Source: Streptomyces sp. VRA16 Mangrove soil
GTDB taxonomy: Bacteria; Actinomycetota; Actinomycetes; Streptomycetales; Streptomycetaceae
Length of the DNA: 64,000 nucleotides
Assembly: GCF_017377775.1 (NCBI RefSeq)
Contig: NZ_JAFVLN010000013.1
Location: 186,001-250,000, forward strand
Direction of reading: 5' to 3'
Both the position numbers and the translations under genes were made by a program. Below the pieces are notes generated by a model. That model saw only the letters and a list, made by a program, of their open reading frames with translations, was not told where the DNA came from and made no database searches. This document shows positions 18,901 through 28,913 of the stretch, in pieces (the stretch's first letter is position 1; each line of letters begins with the position of its first letter).

Positions 18901-19833
18901 TCGACGCCGGAGACGGGCGCGGCGGACGTGGCGGGCTCCTACGGCGGTGTCATCCACGAGATGACCGAGGCGCGGGACGTCCGGATGGGCATGTACGGCC
19001 ACTCGAACCAGGTCGCCCACCACGTCACCTACATGTACGACGCGGCGGGCCAGCCGTGGAAGACGCAGGAGAAGGTCCGCGAGGTGCTCTCGCGCCTCTA
19101 CACCGGCTCCGAGATCGGCCAGGGCTACCACGGCGACGAGGACAACGGTGAGCAGTCGGCCTGGTACCTCTTCTCGTCGCTCGGCTTCTACCCGCTGGTC
19201 ATGGGCAGCGGTGAATACGCCATCGGCTCCCCGCAGTTCACGAAGATGACGCTGCACATGGACGGCGGAAAGGACCTGGTGGTCAAGGCCCCGAAGAACA
19301 GCGCGAAGAACATCTACGTGCAGGGGGTCAAGGTCAACGGCCGTACGTGGTCCAAGACTTCGCTGCCGCACTCGGTCGTGGCGAAGGGCGGTGTCATCGA
19401 GTTCGAGATGGGCCCGAAGCCGTCGAAGTGGGGTACGGGCGTGGGCGCGGCGCCGACGTCCATCACGCAGGACGACAAGGTGCCCTCGCCGCGCAAGGAC
19501 GCCATCACCGGCTCGGGTCCGCTGTTCGACAACTCCTCGGCGACGTCGGCGAGTTCGGACTCGGTGGAGCTGCCGGTCGGGGCGGACGGCGCCAAGGCCG
19601 TGCAGTACACGCTGACGTCGGACGACAAGGCGAAGGCCCCGACGGGCTGGAAGCTGGAGGCGTCCGACGACGGGCAGACCTGGTCGACGGTCGACGAACG
19701 CGCGGGCGAGTCCTTCGCCTGGGACCGGCAGACCCGGGTGTTCTCGGTGCCGAAGCCGGCGTCGCACCGGCACTACCGGCTGGTGTTCAGCGGTGGGGCG
19801 GCGACGGTGGCGGAGGTGGAGCTGCTGAGCTAG
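15997..19833 (+). CDS. Secreted GH92 alpha-mannosidase with flanking carbohydrate-binding domains
   Basis: 1278 residues, ATG with GGAGG upstream. The Sec signal peptide (residues 1-35, hydrophobic AALGAAALVLAAAGQ) lacks a lipobox. Residues about 90-225 form an F5/8-type discoidin-like domain (SGENSGGGEVATNLVDGEST ... LADLQLSTGD). The GH92 body follows, with NTFPATAVPHGFNFWTP near 425, DTYRTTWPAYSLL near 745 and the conserved GDEDNGEQSAWYLFSSLGFY near 1050 that holds the catalytic acid region. A second discoidin-like domain closes the protein. GH92 enzymes are calcium-dependent alpha-mannosidases that trim mannans or N-glycan mannose outside the cell. It is transcribed divergently from the NgcE-like gene and ends at a bidirectional hairpin. 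Confidence 0.93.
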   Translation: MRGRSRHRLGATAALGAAALVLAAAGQGAAVAAEPQAPRAATEFSSSFEAGQPVPDWLNTVDTAPDGSKRSSGVDGGYTGGVPGNVNGHVTDVRASGENSGGGEVATNLVDGESTTKWLAFTPTAWVEFDLDSPQKIEKYALTSANDHDERDPKDWVLKGSTDGKDWTTLDTRTGESFGQRFQTKTYDLQSPAEYAHFRIEFTKNNGAGDATQLADLQLSTGDDQAPAPEDMLSLVDKGPGGSPTAKAGAGFTGVRALRYAGTHKADGRAYSYNKVFDVDVAVKRNTELSYKIFPQMADGDRDYDATNVSVDLAFTDGTYLSDLKAVDSNGGLLTPQGQGAAKRLYVNQWNAVKSSIGSVAAGRTIDRILVAYDSPKGPAKFRGWLDDISVGQVRSAPPKAHLSDYASTVRGTNSSGGFSRGNTFPATAVPHGFNFWTPVTNAGSLSWLYDYARDNNADNLPTMEALAASHEPSPWMGDRQTFQMMPSATSGSAVDTSRSGRALPFRHENETARPYYYGVKFENGVRAEMTPTDHAAALRFTYPGDDASVVFDNVSEQGGLTLDKDSGIVTGYSDVKSGLSAGATRLFVYGVFDKPVKAADSSGVKGYFSFDAGKDRTVTLRLATSLIGIDQAKDNLAQELPASRSFTDVRDAARAQWDALMNKVEVEGATDDQRTTLYSSLYRLYLYPNSGFEKVRSQDGKSAYKYASPFSPMPGPDTPTHTGAKIVEGKPYVNNGFWDTYRTTWPAYSLLTSKKAGELVDGFVQQYKDGGWISRWSSPGYADLMTGTSSDVAFADAYVKGVDFDAEDAYKAAVKNATVVPPMSGVGRKGMETSPFLGYTSTDTHEGLSWALEGYLNDYGIAQMGQALYKKTGEKHYKEESEYFLNRARDYVNMFDDKAAGTGFFQGKDAKGDWRVKSQDFNPAIWGYDYTETNAWGYAFTAVQDSRGLANLYGGRDGLAKKLDTFFSTPETGAADVAGSYGGVIHEMTEARDVRMGMYGHSNQVAHHVTYMYDAAGQPWKTQEKVREVLSRLYTGSEIGQGYHGDEDNGEQSAWYLFSSLGFYPLVMGSGEYAIGSPQFTKMTLHMDGGKDLVVKAPKNSAKNIYVQGVKVNGRTWSKTSLPHSVVAKGGVIEFEMGPKPSKWGTGVGAAPTSITQDDKVPSPRKDAITGSGPLFDNSSATSASSDSVELPVGADGAKAVQYTLTSDDKAKAPTGWKLEASDDGQTWSTVDERAGESFAWDRQTRVFSVPKPASHRHYRLVFSGGAATVAEVELLS

Positions 19834-19864
19834 CCACTGGTTCAACCGGCGCCGAACGGATGCT

Positions 19865-19897
19865 GCCGGGCCGCGGGGGTCGCCCCCGCGGCCCGGC
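19865..19897. terminator. Bidirectional terminator between GH92 and PP2C genes
   Basis: 15 bp at 19865-19879 pair perfectly with 19883-19897 around a TCG loop. It lies 31 nt after the GH92 stop and immediately past the stop of the converging phosphatase gene. Confidence 0.85.
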
Positions 19898-19900
19898 GGC

Positions 19901-21178
19901 TTACGTTCGGGCGCCGGGGCGGCCCGCGGTCAACGGGCAGTCCCGGACGCTGCACACCGCGCAGGAGTGGGCGGGCGACGCGTGCCCGTGGTCGCCCTCC
20001 TGGACGGGGAGCGGGCGATGCTCCGGGGCGGTCTCCAGCTCCCGGTACTCGTCGGCCTCCGGCTCGCGGTACTCGTCGGTCTCCGGCTCGCGGCACTCGT
20101 CGGTCTCCGGCTCGCGGTACTCCAGGAGCAGGAGCGCGGAGTCGTCGTCGACGCCCGCGGCGGTGTGGTCGTGGACGTCCGTGCGCAGCCGCACCAGGCA
20201 GTCGTCGAGCGCGGCGCCCCGCAGCAGGTCCGCGCGCTGGACCAGCGGATAGAAGGCGTCCTCGGCGTCTCGCGCCTCGGCCAGGCCGTCGGTGTAGAGC
20301 AGCAGCCGGTCGCCTTCCGTCAGGTCGACCCGGGTCGGGCCGGGCGGTTCCGGGTCGAGCCACGCCAGGCCGAAGGGCATCGCCGGGCTCGGCGGGTGCA
20401 CGAGTTCGAGGCCGCCGCCGGCCCGCACGATCAGGGGCGGCGGATGCCCGAAGTTGAGCACCGTGAGCCGCCCCGCGTCGTCGAGTTCGGCGAGGATCGC
20501 GGTGACGAACTGCTCCTCGACGCCCCTGCGGTGCAGCGCGCAGGAGATGCTGAAGGCGACGCCGTCCAGGTCGGCGGCGTCATGGGCGCTCAGCCGGAAG
20601 GCGCTGAGCGTGACGGAGGCGGTGCGCACGGCGCCGAGCCCCTTGCCCTGGACATCCCCGATGATGACGCGGACGCCGCCGCGCACCGGGACCACTTCGT
20701 AGAAGTCGCCGCCGATCCGGGCGTCCTCGGTCGCCGAAAGGTAGGAGGCGGCGATGGCGGCGGGCCGGGTGTCCCCGGGCACCGGGGCGAGGATCACGCC
20801 CTGCACGAATTCGGAGATCCGCCGCTGCTGCGCCGCCCGGCGCTCGTGCTGCACCCGCGCATGGGCGGCGAAGGCGGAGGCGAACGTCACGAGGGCCACG
20901 CTGCACAGCGCCACGACACCGCGTCGGGTGAACAGCAGGTCGTCGAGATAGGCGACGGCCGCGCACAGCGTGATGGCGACCCCGCCACAGGCGATCACCC
21001 GCCAGGCGGCGGCGCAGCAGGCGGTCAGGGCGGGACAGACCGCGTACAGCGGCAGCAGCCCCGCGTTCTCGCCGAGCAGCGCGTCGCACACGGTGATGGC
21101 GACGGCCGCGACGATGCCGGGGCAGAGCGCCGGGAACCGGGTGGGGTACGCGCTGACTCGCATCGGGGCACCGTCCAC
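19901..21178 (-). CDS. Membrane-anchored PP2C/SpoIIE-type serine phosphatase
   Basis: 425 residues from a GTG at 21178 (an ATG at 21163 is equally possible; neither has a clear ribosome-binding site). About four hydrophobic segments fill residues 10-110, followed by a linker and a SpoIIE/PP2C domain from about 130. Metal-binding aspartates are in ARIGGDFYEV and IIGDVQGKGLG; YTDGLAEARD and a late VDDDSALLLLEY complete the family pattern. Such proteins dephosphorylate anti-anti-sigma factors. The C-terminus carries an octapeptide repeat (YREPETDE, four variants) and a cysteine-containing end. The repeats are encoded by 24-bp tandem units at 20044-20122. No partner anti-sigma gene is adjacent. 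Confidence 0.85.
   Translation of the reverse strand: MDGAPMRVSAYPTRFPALCPGIVAAVAITVCDALLGENAGLLPLYAVCPALTACCAAAWRVIACGGVAITLCAAVAYLDDLLFTRRGVVALCSVALVTFASAFAAHARVQHERRAAQQRRISEFVQGVILAPVPGDTRPAAIAASYLSATEDARIGGDFYEVVPVRGGVRVIIGDVQGKGLGAVRTASVTLSAFRLSAHDAADLDGVAFSISCALHRRGVEEQFVTAILAELDDAGRLTVLNFGHPPPLIVRAGGGLELVHPPSPAMPFGLAWLDPEPPGPTRVDLTEGDRLLLYTDGLAEARDAEDAFYPLVQRADLLRGAALDDCLVRLRTDVHDHTAAGVDDDSALLLLEYREPETDECREPETDEYREPEADEYRELETAPEHRPLPVQEGDHGHASPAHSCAVCSVRDCPLTAGRPGART
20044..20122. repeat. 24-bp tandem repeat in the phosphatase C-terminus
   Basis: Three nearly identical 24-bp units (20044-20067, 20068-20091, 20092-20115) plus a partial fourth encode YREPETDE-type octapeptides in frame. 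Each unit adds eight residues, so slippage would change tail length without breaking the frame. Confidence 0.85.
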
Positions 21179-21511
21179 AGATCGCCGGGGGACAATTCAG
21201 AAAGAAACGCAACGATACGTCCACCATTCGGCAAAGGGAACGTAATGTCCAGAGGGTGGGCCCGCTCCGCACCGCGCGTAGGCGATCACTCACGCGAGCA
21301 CCCGGGTTTTCGCGGGGCGCGGGGGCCGGGCCGCTATCAGATGTCCTCCACTCCCGTCCACGGCCGTACGGTCCGACCTGTCCGCCGACCGGGCCGTGCG
21401 ATCAGGGCCGGACGGCGGGTGACGTGGCGGATCCCGGCGTTCAAGATCGTTGGTGAAACGGTGAACAACCGGCCCCGGCGCGGGCCGGACCGGGGGCGGC
21501 TGGAGGCACAG

Positions 21512-21802
21512 GTGGGCGAGCGGAACGCGGCGCGAAAGCGGCGGCGCAGGGAGCCGACGCTCTTGCAGTCCGTCCAGCGCGCCCTGACCGTCCTGGAGCA
21601 TGTCGCGGCGCATCCGGACGGGCTCAACGCCAAGCGCGTCGCGCGCCTGCTCGGTCTTCCGCTCCCGACGACGTACCACCTGCTGCGCACACTCACTCAC
21701 GCCGGCTGGCTGGAGCGCGCCGAGGGGACCTACCGGATCGGCCCGTCCGCTCTGGACTTCAGTTCGAGCCGACCTCGTGACCAGGACTCTTGCACTATCT
21801 GA
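21512..21802 (+). CDS. IclR-type HTH stub (effector domain missing)
   Basis: 96 residues from a GTG at 21512 with GGAGG 5 nt upstream; a GTG at 21461 would add 17 residues. PTLLQSVQRALTVLEHVAAH, RVARLLGLPLPTTYHLLRTL and WLERAEGTYRIG are a complete IclR winged helix-turn-helix. The protein then stops after ALDFSSSRPRDQDSCTI, where full IclR proteins continue with about 170 residues of ligand-binding domain. It is either a truncated regulator or a DNA-binding-only protein. It lies 71 bp upstream of an SsgA-like gene in the same direction. In S. coelicolor the IclR-type SsgR sits next to and activates ssgA, so this may be a decayed or minimal version of that pairing. Confidence 0.72.
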   Translation: MGERNAARKRRRREPTLLQSVQRALTVLEHVAAHPDGLNAKRVARLLGLPLPTTYHLLRTLTHAGWLERAEGTYRIGPSALDFSSSRPRDQDSCTI

Positions 21803-21873
21803 ACTCGGGCCGTTTGGATCCCCGAAGACCGGCCCGCACGATACGTCAGAGACGTTCCGACAAGGGGGATCAG

Positions 21874-22347
21874 GTGAACGGCACCGAGCACGACTGCCCC
21901 GGTGAACTCGCCGGACTGGCCAAGGCGTTGACCCGGCGGGACGACGGCTGGTTCGACCCCGACCTGGTCGAGCTGGTCTTCCGCGCGGACGATCCGCTCG
22001 TGGTGACGGTGCGCTCCACGACGGTACCGGTGCCCGGTCCCGCGACCTGGCCGGTCTCCCGCGACCTGCTGCGCGCGGGCCTCGGCGCGATGTCCGGGAA
22101 CGGGGCGGTGCGGGTGCGCCCGCGACGCGTGCCCGGTGCGGACCATCAGGTCCTGGTGGATCTCAGCGGCACCCCGCTCGGTCTTCAACTGCTGCTGCAC
22201 CACCGGGCGTTGGACACCTTCCTGGCCCGCTCCGAGCACATCGTGCCGCGCGGCGGGGGTTATCCGGACAGTGTCGTCGAGCGAGGGCTGCGCGAGCTGT
22301 TGCCCGGCGGCGGTCGCCCCTTCGGGCCCGGGCCCGGCACTACGTGA
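21874..22347 (+). CDS. SsgA-like protein (SALP), sporulation/cell division
   Basis: 157 residues from a GTG at 21874 with AAGGGGG upstream. The SALP pattern is clear: a VELVF strand, WPVSRDLLRAGLGAMSGNG, VRVRPRRVPG, LSGTPLGLQLLLHHRALDTF and SEHIVPRG align with SsgB/SsgA family proteins, which place septa and direct peptidoglycan synthesis or autolysis during sporulation. It is slightly longer than typical members (130-145), with an extra N-terminal 15-20 residues and a proline/glycine-rich C-terminus. It is preceded by the IclR-type stub, which may control it. Which SALP subgroup it belongs to cannot be settled by eye. Confidence 0.85.
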   Translation: MNGTEHDCPGELAGLAKALTRRDDGWFDPDLVELVFRADDPLVVTVRSTTVPVPGPATWPVSRDLLRAGLGAMSGNGAVRVRPRRVPGADHQVLVDLSGTPLGLQLLLHHRALDTFLARSEHIVPRGGGYPDSVVERGLRELLPGGGRPFGPGPGTT

Positions 22348-22401
22348 CCGGGTCCGCTGCCGGGGCTTGCCGCCGACTCCCTTTGGTGCAACGGTGATTA
22401 C

Positions 22402-22938
22402 ATGCTGACAGCCGAACAGCACGAGAAGTTGCGCGGCTGGTTCGCCGGCCGACTGCCCGAAGGGCTCTTCGATGTCGCGGCGGAGGGCCTCGACATCACC
22501 GTGGACCGCGAGGAGATCACCGTCGTCGGCCGGATCACCGAGCCACAGCTCGCGAAGGACGCCTCCGACGCCGAGCGCGCGGCGGCCGTGGCGGGCCGCA
22601 TCCAGGAGTTCAGGGAGCGCACGCGCGACGAGCGCGTCGGCGTCGCGCGCGAGGCCGAGCACCGGTTCCGCAAGAAGGTGTCGTGGGGGGTGAAGTGCGG
22701 TACGGAGCAGGCCCTGTTCACCCATGTGTCGGCGCCCGTGATGACCCGTCTGCGCCAGCCCGAGCGCCAGGTCCTGGACACGCTCGTCGCCGGGGGCGTG
22801 GCCCGCAGCCGTAGTGACGCGCTGGCCTGGTGCGTCCGGCTCGTGCGGCGCAACGCCGACGACTGGCTCGGCGAGCTGCGCGATTCCCTGGAGCAGGTGC
22901 GGCGGGTGCGGGCGCAGGGCCCGGACACCGCCGGCTGA
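22402..22938 (+). CDS. Conserved actinobacterial protein of unknown function
   Basis: 178 residues, starting MLTAEQHEKLRGWFAGRLPE. I do not recognise the family by name. The middle is charged and probably helical (RIQEFRERTRDERVGVAREA). The C-terminal half contains SRSDALAWCVRLVRRN, which resembles the amphipathic helix of ribbon-helix-helix-like proteins but is not enough for an assignment. There are no membrane segments and no signal peptide. It stands between the SALP gene (54 bp upstream) and the phosphotransferase gene (63 bp downstream) and may be cotranscribed with either. Confidence 0.65.
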   Translation: MLTAEQHEKLRGWFAGRLPEGLFDVAAEGLDITVDREEITVVGRITEPQLAKDASDAERAAAVAGRIQEFRERTRDERVGVAREAEHRFRKKVSWGVKCGTEQALFTHVSAPVMTRLRQPERQVLDTLVAGGVARSRSDALAWCVRLVRRNADDWLGELRDSLEQVRRVRAQGPDTAG

Positions 22939-23001
22939 CTATTCGCTCGCTCCTTCGCCGACGGTTTCGTAAGGTGCGCGGGTTGTCGTGACGAAGGGGC
23001 G

Positions 23002-24000
23002 GTGCGGGACATGGCGCGCGCGGGAGTGACACGGGACCAGTTGGCGGGGGCGGCGCGGGCCGCGCTGGGCGGCGGGCGGCGTCTCGACGCGGTGGAGCGG
23101 ATCACGGGCGGCAGCAAGAAGGGCGTCTACCGGCTGACGATGGACGACGCGACGACCGCGGTCGCCTATGTGTGGTCACCGTCCGAGAACTACTGGCCGT
23201 CCGCCGACCGGGCCGAGGACCTCACCGACCCGTTCTCCGCGGGGCTCGGCCTCGACATCTTCGAGGCCGCGCACCGGCGGCTGCGCGCGGTCGGCGTCCG
23301 CGTCCCCGAACTGCGGCTCGTGGACCGTGACGGTACGCACGGCCCGGCCGACCTGGCGATCGTCGAGGACCTGCCGGGCGAGAACCTGGAGGAGCTCCTG
23401 GCCCGCGACCCGCGCGCCGCCGCGCCCGTCATGGACCGGCTCGCGCAGGCCCTGGAGGGCATGCGCGGGCACCGCGCGGCCACGTACGGGAAGGTGGCGG
23501 TCGTCGACGGCGGCGGGACCTCTCGCGGTGTGTCCTGCGCGTCGGTCGTCCTTGAGCGGGCGCTGCGCGATCTCGCCGAGGCGGCCGTCCGCGACCCGCG
23601 GATCGCCGCCGCCCGCGACCGGCTCGACGAGCGGCTGCGCACGCTTGCGGCGGCGGTCCGGCCGCGTCGCGCCTACGCCGTCGTGCACGGCGAACTGGGG
23701 CCCGACCATGTCCGCGTGGCCGCCGACGGCGCGCCCGTGGTCGTGGACATCGAGGGCACGATGTACTTCGACGTCGAGTGGGAGCACGTCTTCCTGCGGA
23801 TCCGGCTGCACGACGCGTACCGGCCGCTGGCCGTGGACGGCCTGGACGAGGACCGGCTCGCGCTCTACCTGCTCGCGCAGCGGCTCTCGCTGACCGCCGG
23901 TCCGCTGCGGCTGCTCGACGGGGACTTCCCCCACCGGGCGTCCATGGCCGCCATCGCCGAGCACAATCTGACCGAGGCACTGGAGTTGATCCGCGCGTGA
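23002..24000 (+). CDS. Aminoglycoside-phosphotransferase-like kinase
   Basis: 332 residues from the GTG at 23002; an ATG at 23011 is better placed relative to GAAGGGG and would give 329. The fold is of the APH/choline-kinase type: an N-lobe with VERITGGSKKGVYRLTMDD, a hinge IVEDLPGENLEELL, a catalytic loop VVHGELGPDHV (HGE in place of the usual HGD) and a metal motif VVDIEGTMYFDVEWE in place of the usual D-x-D/E. It should phosphorylate a small hydroxylated or amino substrate in the cytosol. Its stop overlaps the start of the next gene by 4 bp, so the two products are probably made together. Substrate unknown; antibiotic resistance is not implied. Confidence 0.78.
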   Translation: MRDMARAGVTRDQLAGAARAALGGGRRLDAVERITGGSKKGVYRLTMDDATTAVAYVWSPSENYWPSADRAEDLTDPFSAGLGLDIFEAAHRRLRAVGVRVPELRLVDRDGTHGPADLAIVEDLPGENLEELLARDPRAAAPVMDRLAQALEGMRGHRAATYGKVAVVDGGGTSRGVSCASVVLERALRDLAEAAVRDPRIAAARDRLDERLRTLAAAVRPRRAYAVVHGELGPDHVRVAADGAPVVVDIEGTMYFDVEWEHVFLRIRLHDAYRPLAVDGLDEDRLALYLLAQRLSLTAGPLRLLDGDFPHRASMAAIAEHNLTEALELIRA

Positions 24001-25058
24001 CCACTATCGGATTCCTCGCCCCGCTCAGCGCGCCCGGTTGGGTCGAGGCGGGCCGACACCTGCTGGCCGGGGCCGAGTCGGCGGTGCGTGACGTGAACGA
24101 AGGCGACGGCTGCGGTGCCTTCGGCGGGGGCCCGCTGGAGCTTCTGGTCCGGGACACGGCCGCCGATCCGCAGCGGGCCGCGGCCGCCGTGGACGAACTG
24201 GCCGGGCTCGGCGTGGCCGCCCTCGCCGGGGAGTACCACAGCGTCGTCGCCCGCACCGTCGCCCTGCGCGCCGACGCGCTCGGTGTGCCGTACCTCTGCT
24301 CGTCGGCGGTGCTCGACACACTCACGGACGGTCCGTCGGCGGGGGTCGCGCGCATCGCCCCGATGCAGTCGCGCGGCTGGCGGATCTACGCGGAGCACCT
24401 GCTCGGCGCCGGGCATCACCACGTGGCCGTGGCCGCCCAGCCGAGCCTCTACTGGGAGTCGGGCACCCGGATCCTGCGCGACCACCTCACCGTCACCGCC
24501 CTCGACGCGTCCGCGCTCACCCCCGCGGCCCTGTGCGACGCCCTGGCCGACAGCGGCGCGACGGCCCTGCTCCTCCTGGTCGGCCACCCGGAACCGGCGC
24601 TGCCGCTCGTCCGGGCCGTCCGCGCCGACCGCCGCCTCACCCATCTGCTGATCGGCGCACCGGCCGGTCAGCCCGAACTTCGCTCCTGGACAGCGGAGTT
24701 GAGCGACCAAGGGGCAGGAGTCCCGTTCCTGCGCTACCTCCCGGACCGGCTCACCCCGCTCGGCGCACGCGTCGCGGCGACCCTGCGCGCACGCCTGGGC
24801 GAGGAGCCGTCGTTCGTCGCCTTCGAGGGGTACGACACGATCACTGTCCTGGCCGAGGCCCTGCGCCCGCCCGGCGCCGACCGGGCGGCCGTCGCCGCCG
24901 CCTGGCCCCACCTCGCCGTCGAAGGCACCCGGGCGAAGATCGCCTTCTCGCGCGTGCCGGGGACCGGCGTGTGGCAGTGGGCCGGGGCGCCGGTCCAGGT
25001 GGTCGAGCGCGACCCACGGGACCCGGCCGGGCCGTTCCGGGTGCTGCGCACCGGCTGA
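23997..25058 (+). CDS. Type-1 periplasmic-binding-fold protein without export signal
   Basis: 353 residues from the GTG at 23997 that overlaps the kinase stop (GTGA). It begins directly with the first strand of a Leu/Ile/Val-binding-protein-like domain (MTTIGFLAPLSAPGWVEAGR), then LLAGAESAVRDVNEGDG and DELAGLGVAALAGEYHS, with the two-lobed order kept to the end (FVAFEGYDTITVLAEALRP). There is no signal peptide, Tat motif or lipobox, so it should stay in the cytoplasm. Tight coupling to the phosphotransferase suggests a sensor or carrier for the same small molecule. I know of no characterised example of this pair. The frame is open far upstream, but that part is antisense-like composition and lacks a start signal. 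Confidence 0.78.
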   Translation: MTTIGFLAPLSAPGWVEAGRHLLAGAESAVRDVNEGDGCGAFGGGPLELLVRDTAADPQRAAAAVDELAGLGVAALAGEYHSVVARTVALRADALGVPYLCSSAVLDTLTDGPSAGVARIAPMQSRGWRIYAEHLLGAGHHHVAVAAQPSLYWESGTRILRDHLTVTALDASALTPAALCDALADSGATALLLLVGHPEPALPLVRAVRADRRLTHLLIGAPAGQPELRSWTAELSDQGAGVPFLRYLPDRLTPLGARVAATLRARLGEEPSFVAFEGYDTITVLAEALRPPGADRAAVAAAWPHLAVEGTRAKIAFSRVPGTGVWQWAGAPVQVVERDPRDPAGPFRVLRTG

Positions 25059-25100
25059 CCGGCTCCCGCCCGCGCCCGGCCGCGCCTCCCGTGACGCTTC

Positions 25101-25748
25101 CTACTTGCGCCAGAACAAGTAGTGCGTGACCCCGCTCGCGCTCGGCACGACGTCCACGTGGAACCGGTCGCGCAGCTCGTCCGGCGACTCCCACAGCCGT
25201 GAGCCCGAGCCGAGCTTCACCCCCGGCGAGACCGCGACGTGCAGGGTGTCGACGAGGTCGGCGTCGAGGAACTCACGGATGACGTGCGCGCCGCCGCCGA
25301 GCCGTACGTCCTTGCCCTGGGCCGCCTCCTTGGCGCGGGCGAGGACCGTGGCCGGGTCGGCGTCCACGAAGTGGAAGGTGGTGTCCGAGAGCGTGATCGA
25401 GGGGCGGGTGTGGTGCGTCATGACGAACACCGGCGTACGGAACGGGGGTTCGTCGCCCCACCAGCCCTGCCAGTCGTGGTTCTCCCAGGGCCCCGTCTGC
25501 GGGCCGAACTTGCCGCGGCCCATGATCTCGGCGCCGATGTTGCGGGCGTAGTCCCGGGTCAGATAGTCGTCGAGGCCGCGGCTGCCGCCCGGGTCCGTCC
25601 GCATCGGCCAGCTCGCCGTGGCGCCGCACCAGGCGAACATCTCCCCCGGGTCGGCGTGTCCGAAGGGCCGCTCCAGGCTCTTCCCCTCACCGGCGCCGAA
25701 GCCGTCCCCTGAGACGTTGAAGTTCTGGACCCTCAGCAACTGCGTCAC
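25101..25748 (-). CDS. Dihydrofolate-reductase-like (RibD C-terminal domain) protein
   Basis: 215 residues from a GTG at 25748 with AGGAGG 6 nt upstream. The fold runs LLRVQNFNVSGDGFGAG, DYARNIGAEIMGRGKFG, PVFVMTHHTRPSITL and VRLGGGAHVIREFLDADLVD, the pattern of the RibD-C/DHFR family of NADPH-dependent reductases (YyaP/YwjB type). These proteins rarely act in folate synthesis; most have unknown substrates. It is monocistronic, with a 42-bp gap to the converging binding-fold gene. Confidence 0.85.
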   Translation of the reverse strand: MTQLLRVQNFNVSGDGFGAGEGKSLERPFGHADPGEMFAWCGATASWPMRTDPGGSRGLDDYLTRDYARNIGAEIMGRGKFGPQTGPWENHDWQGWWGDEPPFRTPVFVMTHHTRPSITLSDTTFHFVDADPATVLARAKEAAQGKDVRLGGGAHVIREFLDADLVDTLHVAVSPGVKLGSGSRLWESPDELRDRFHVDVVPSASGVTHYLFWRK

Positions 25749-25815
25749 GGATTCCTCCTGAGATACGGGTACGGGTCTCGTGCATCCCAAGGAAGACTCT
25801 CGCCCGCGCGAGAAC

Positions 25816-25941
25816 TCATCGGCGGGCAGGCGCGCCGGGTGCCGTACGGTCCCGTCGGCCCAGCAGTCGCAGCAGGTACGGCCCGCCGACGAGCGCGGTG
25901 AGCGCGCCGACCGGGATCTCCAGCGGGGGTCAGGACGCGGG
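25816..25941 (-). pseudogene. Remnant of a FecCD-type iron-siderophore ABC permease (C-terminus)
   Basis: On the minus strand, codons from 25923 to a TGA at 25818-25816 read LEIPVGALTALVGGPYLLRL followed by LGRRDRTAP. This is the characteristic C-terminal end of FecCD permeases (E-x-PVG-x-x-TALVGxPxF-x-LL). Just upstream the frame is broken: RVLTP is one base out of phase with PPLEI, and no further homology or start is visible. It is therefore a relic of a deleted transporter. It sits between the DHFR-like gene and aconitase, 3 kb from an iron-box-like site. No intact iron transport genes remain in the window. Confidence 0.75.
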
Positions 25942-26000
25942 AGGCGCGGGGGCCGGCCTGCTTTCGGCCGCGGCCTGCGGCCCGCGCCGCGCACGCGAAA

Positions 26001-26033
26001 GGGCCGCGCCCCGTGAAACCCGGGACGCGGCCC
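26001..26033. terminator. Aconitase terminator hairpin
   Basis: GGGCCGCGCCCCG (26001-26013) pairs with 26021-26033 with one mismatch around a 7-nt loop, 21 nt beyond the aconitase stop on the minus strand. Confidence 0.75.
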
Positions 26034-26054
26034 TCGACTGCCGTACCGGACCGC

Positions 26055-28772
<2,718 letters not shown>

Positions 28773-28839
28773 GACAGTCTCCTTCATATATGTGCGCGTA
28801 CCACCGCATCCTGCCGGTACACCTCACGGCCCGATCCGC

Positions 28840-28858
28840 TAAGGTAAGGCTAAGTTAG
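28840..28858. promoter_or_regulatory. Iron-box-like (DmdR/DtxR) site upstream of aconitase
   Basis: TAAGGTAAGGCTAAGTTAG matches the Streptomyces iron-box consensus TTAGGTTAGGCTCACCTAA at 13 of 19 positions and is 68 bp upstream of the aconitase start. GGTAAGG at 28843-28849 and CCTTACC at 28864-28870 form a further inverted pair. DmdR1 normally represses iron uptake; aconitase control by DtxR-type proteins is known in relatives. Confidence 0.5.
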
Positions 28859-28913
28859 GTAACCCTTACCGTCGGATCCGACGCGGTGCGCGGCTGCAGT
28901 GCGCCTCGGCAGA

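Noticed and set aside
16723..19845. 1040-codon open frame antisense to the GH92 gene
   Set aside because: GH92 is intact with signal peptide and catalytic motifs; the antisense frame is arginine/valine-rich with no recognisable fold.
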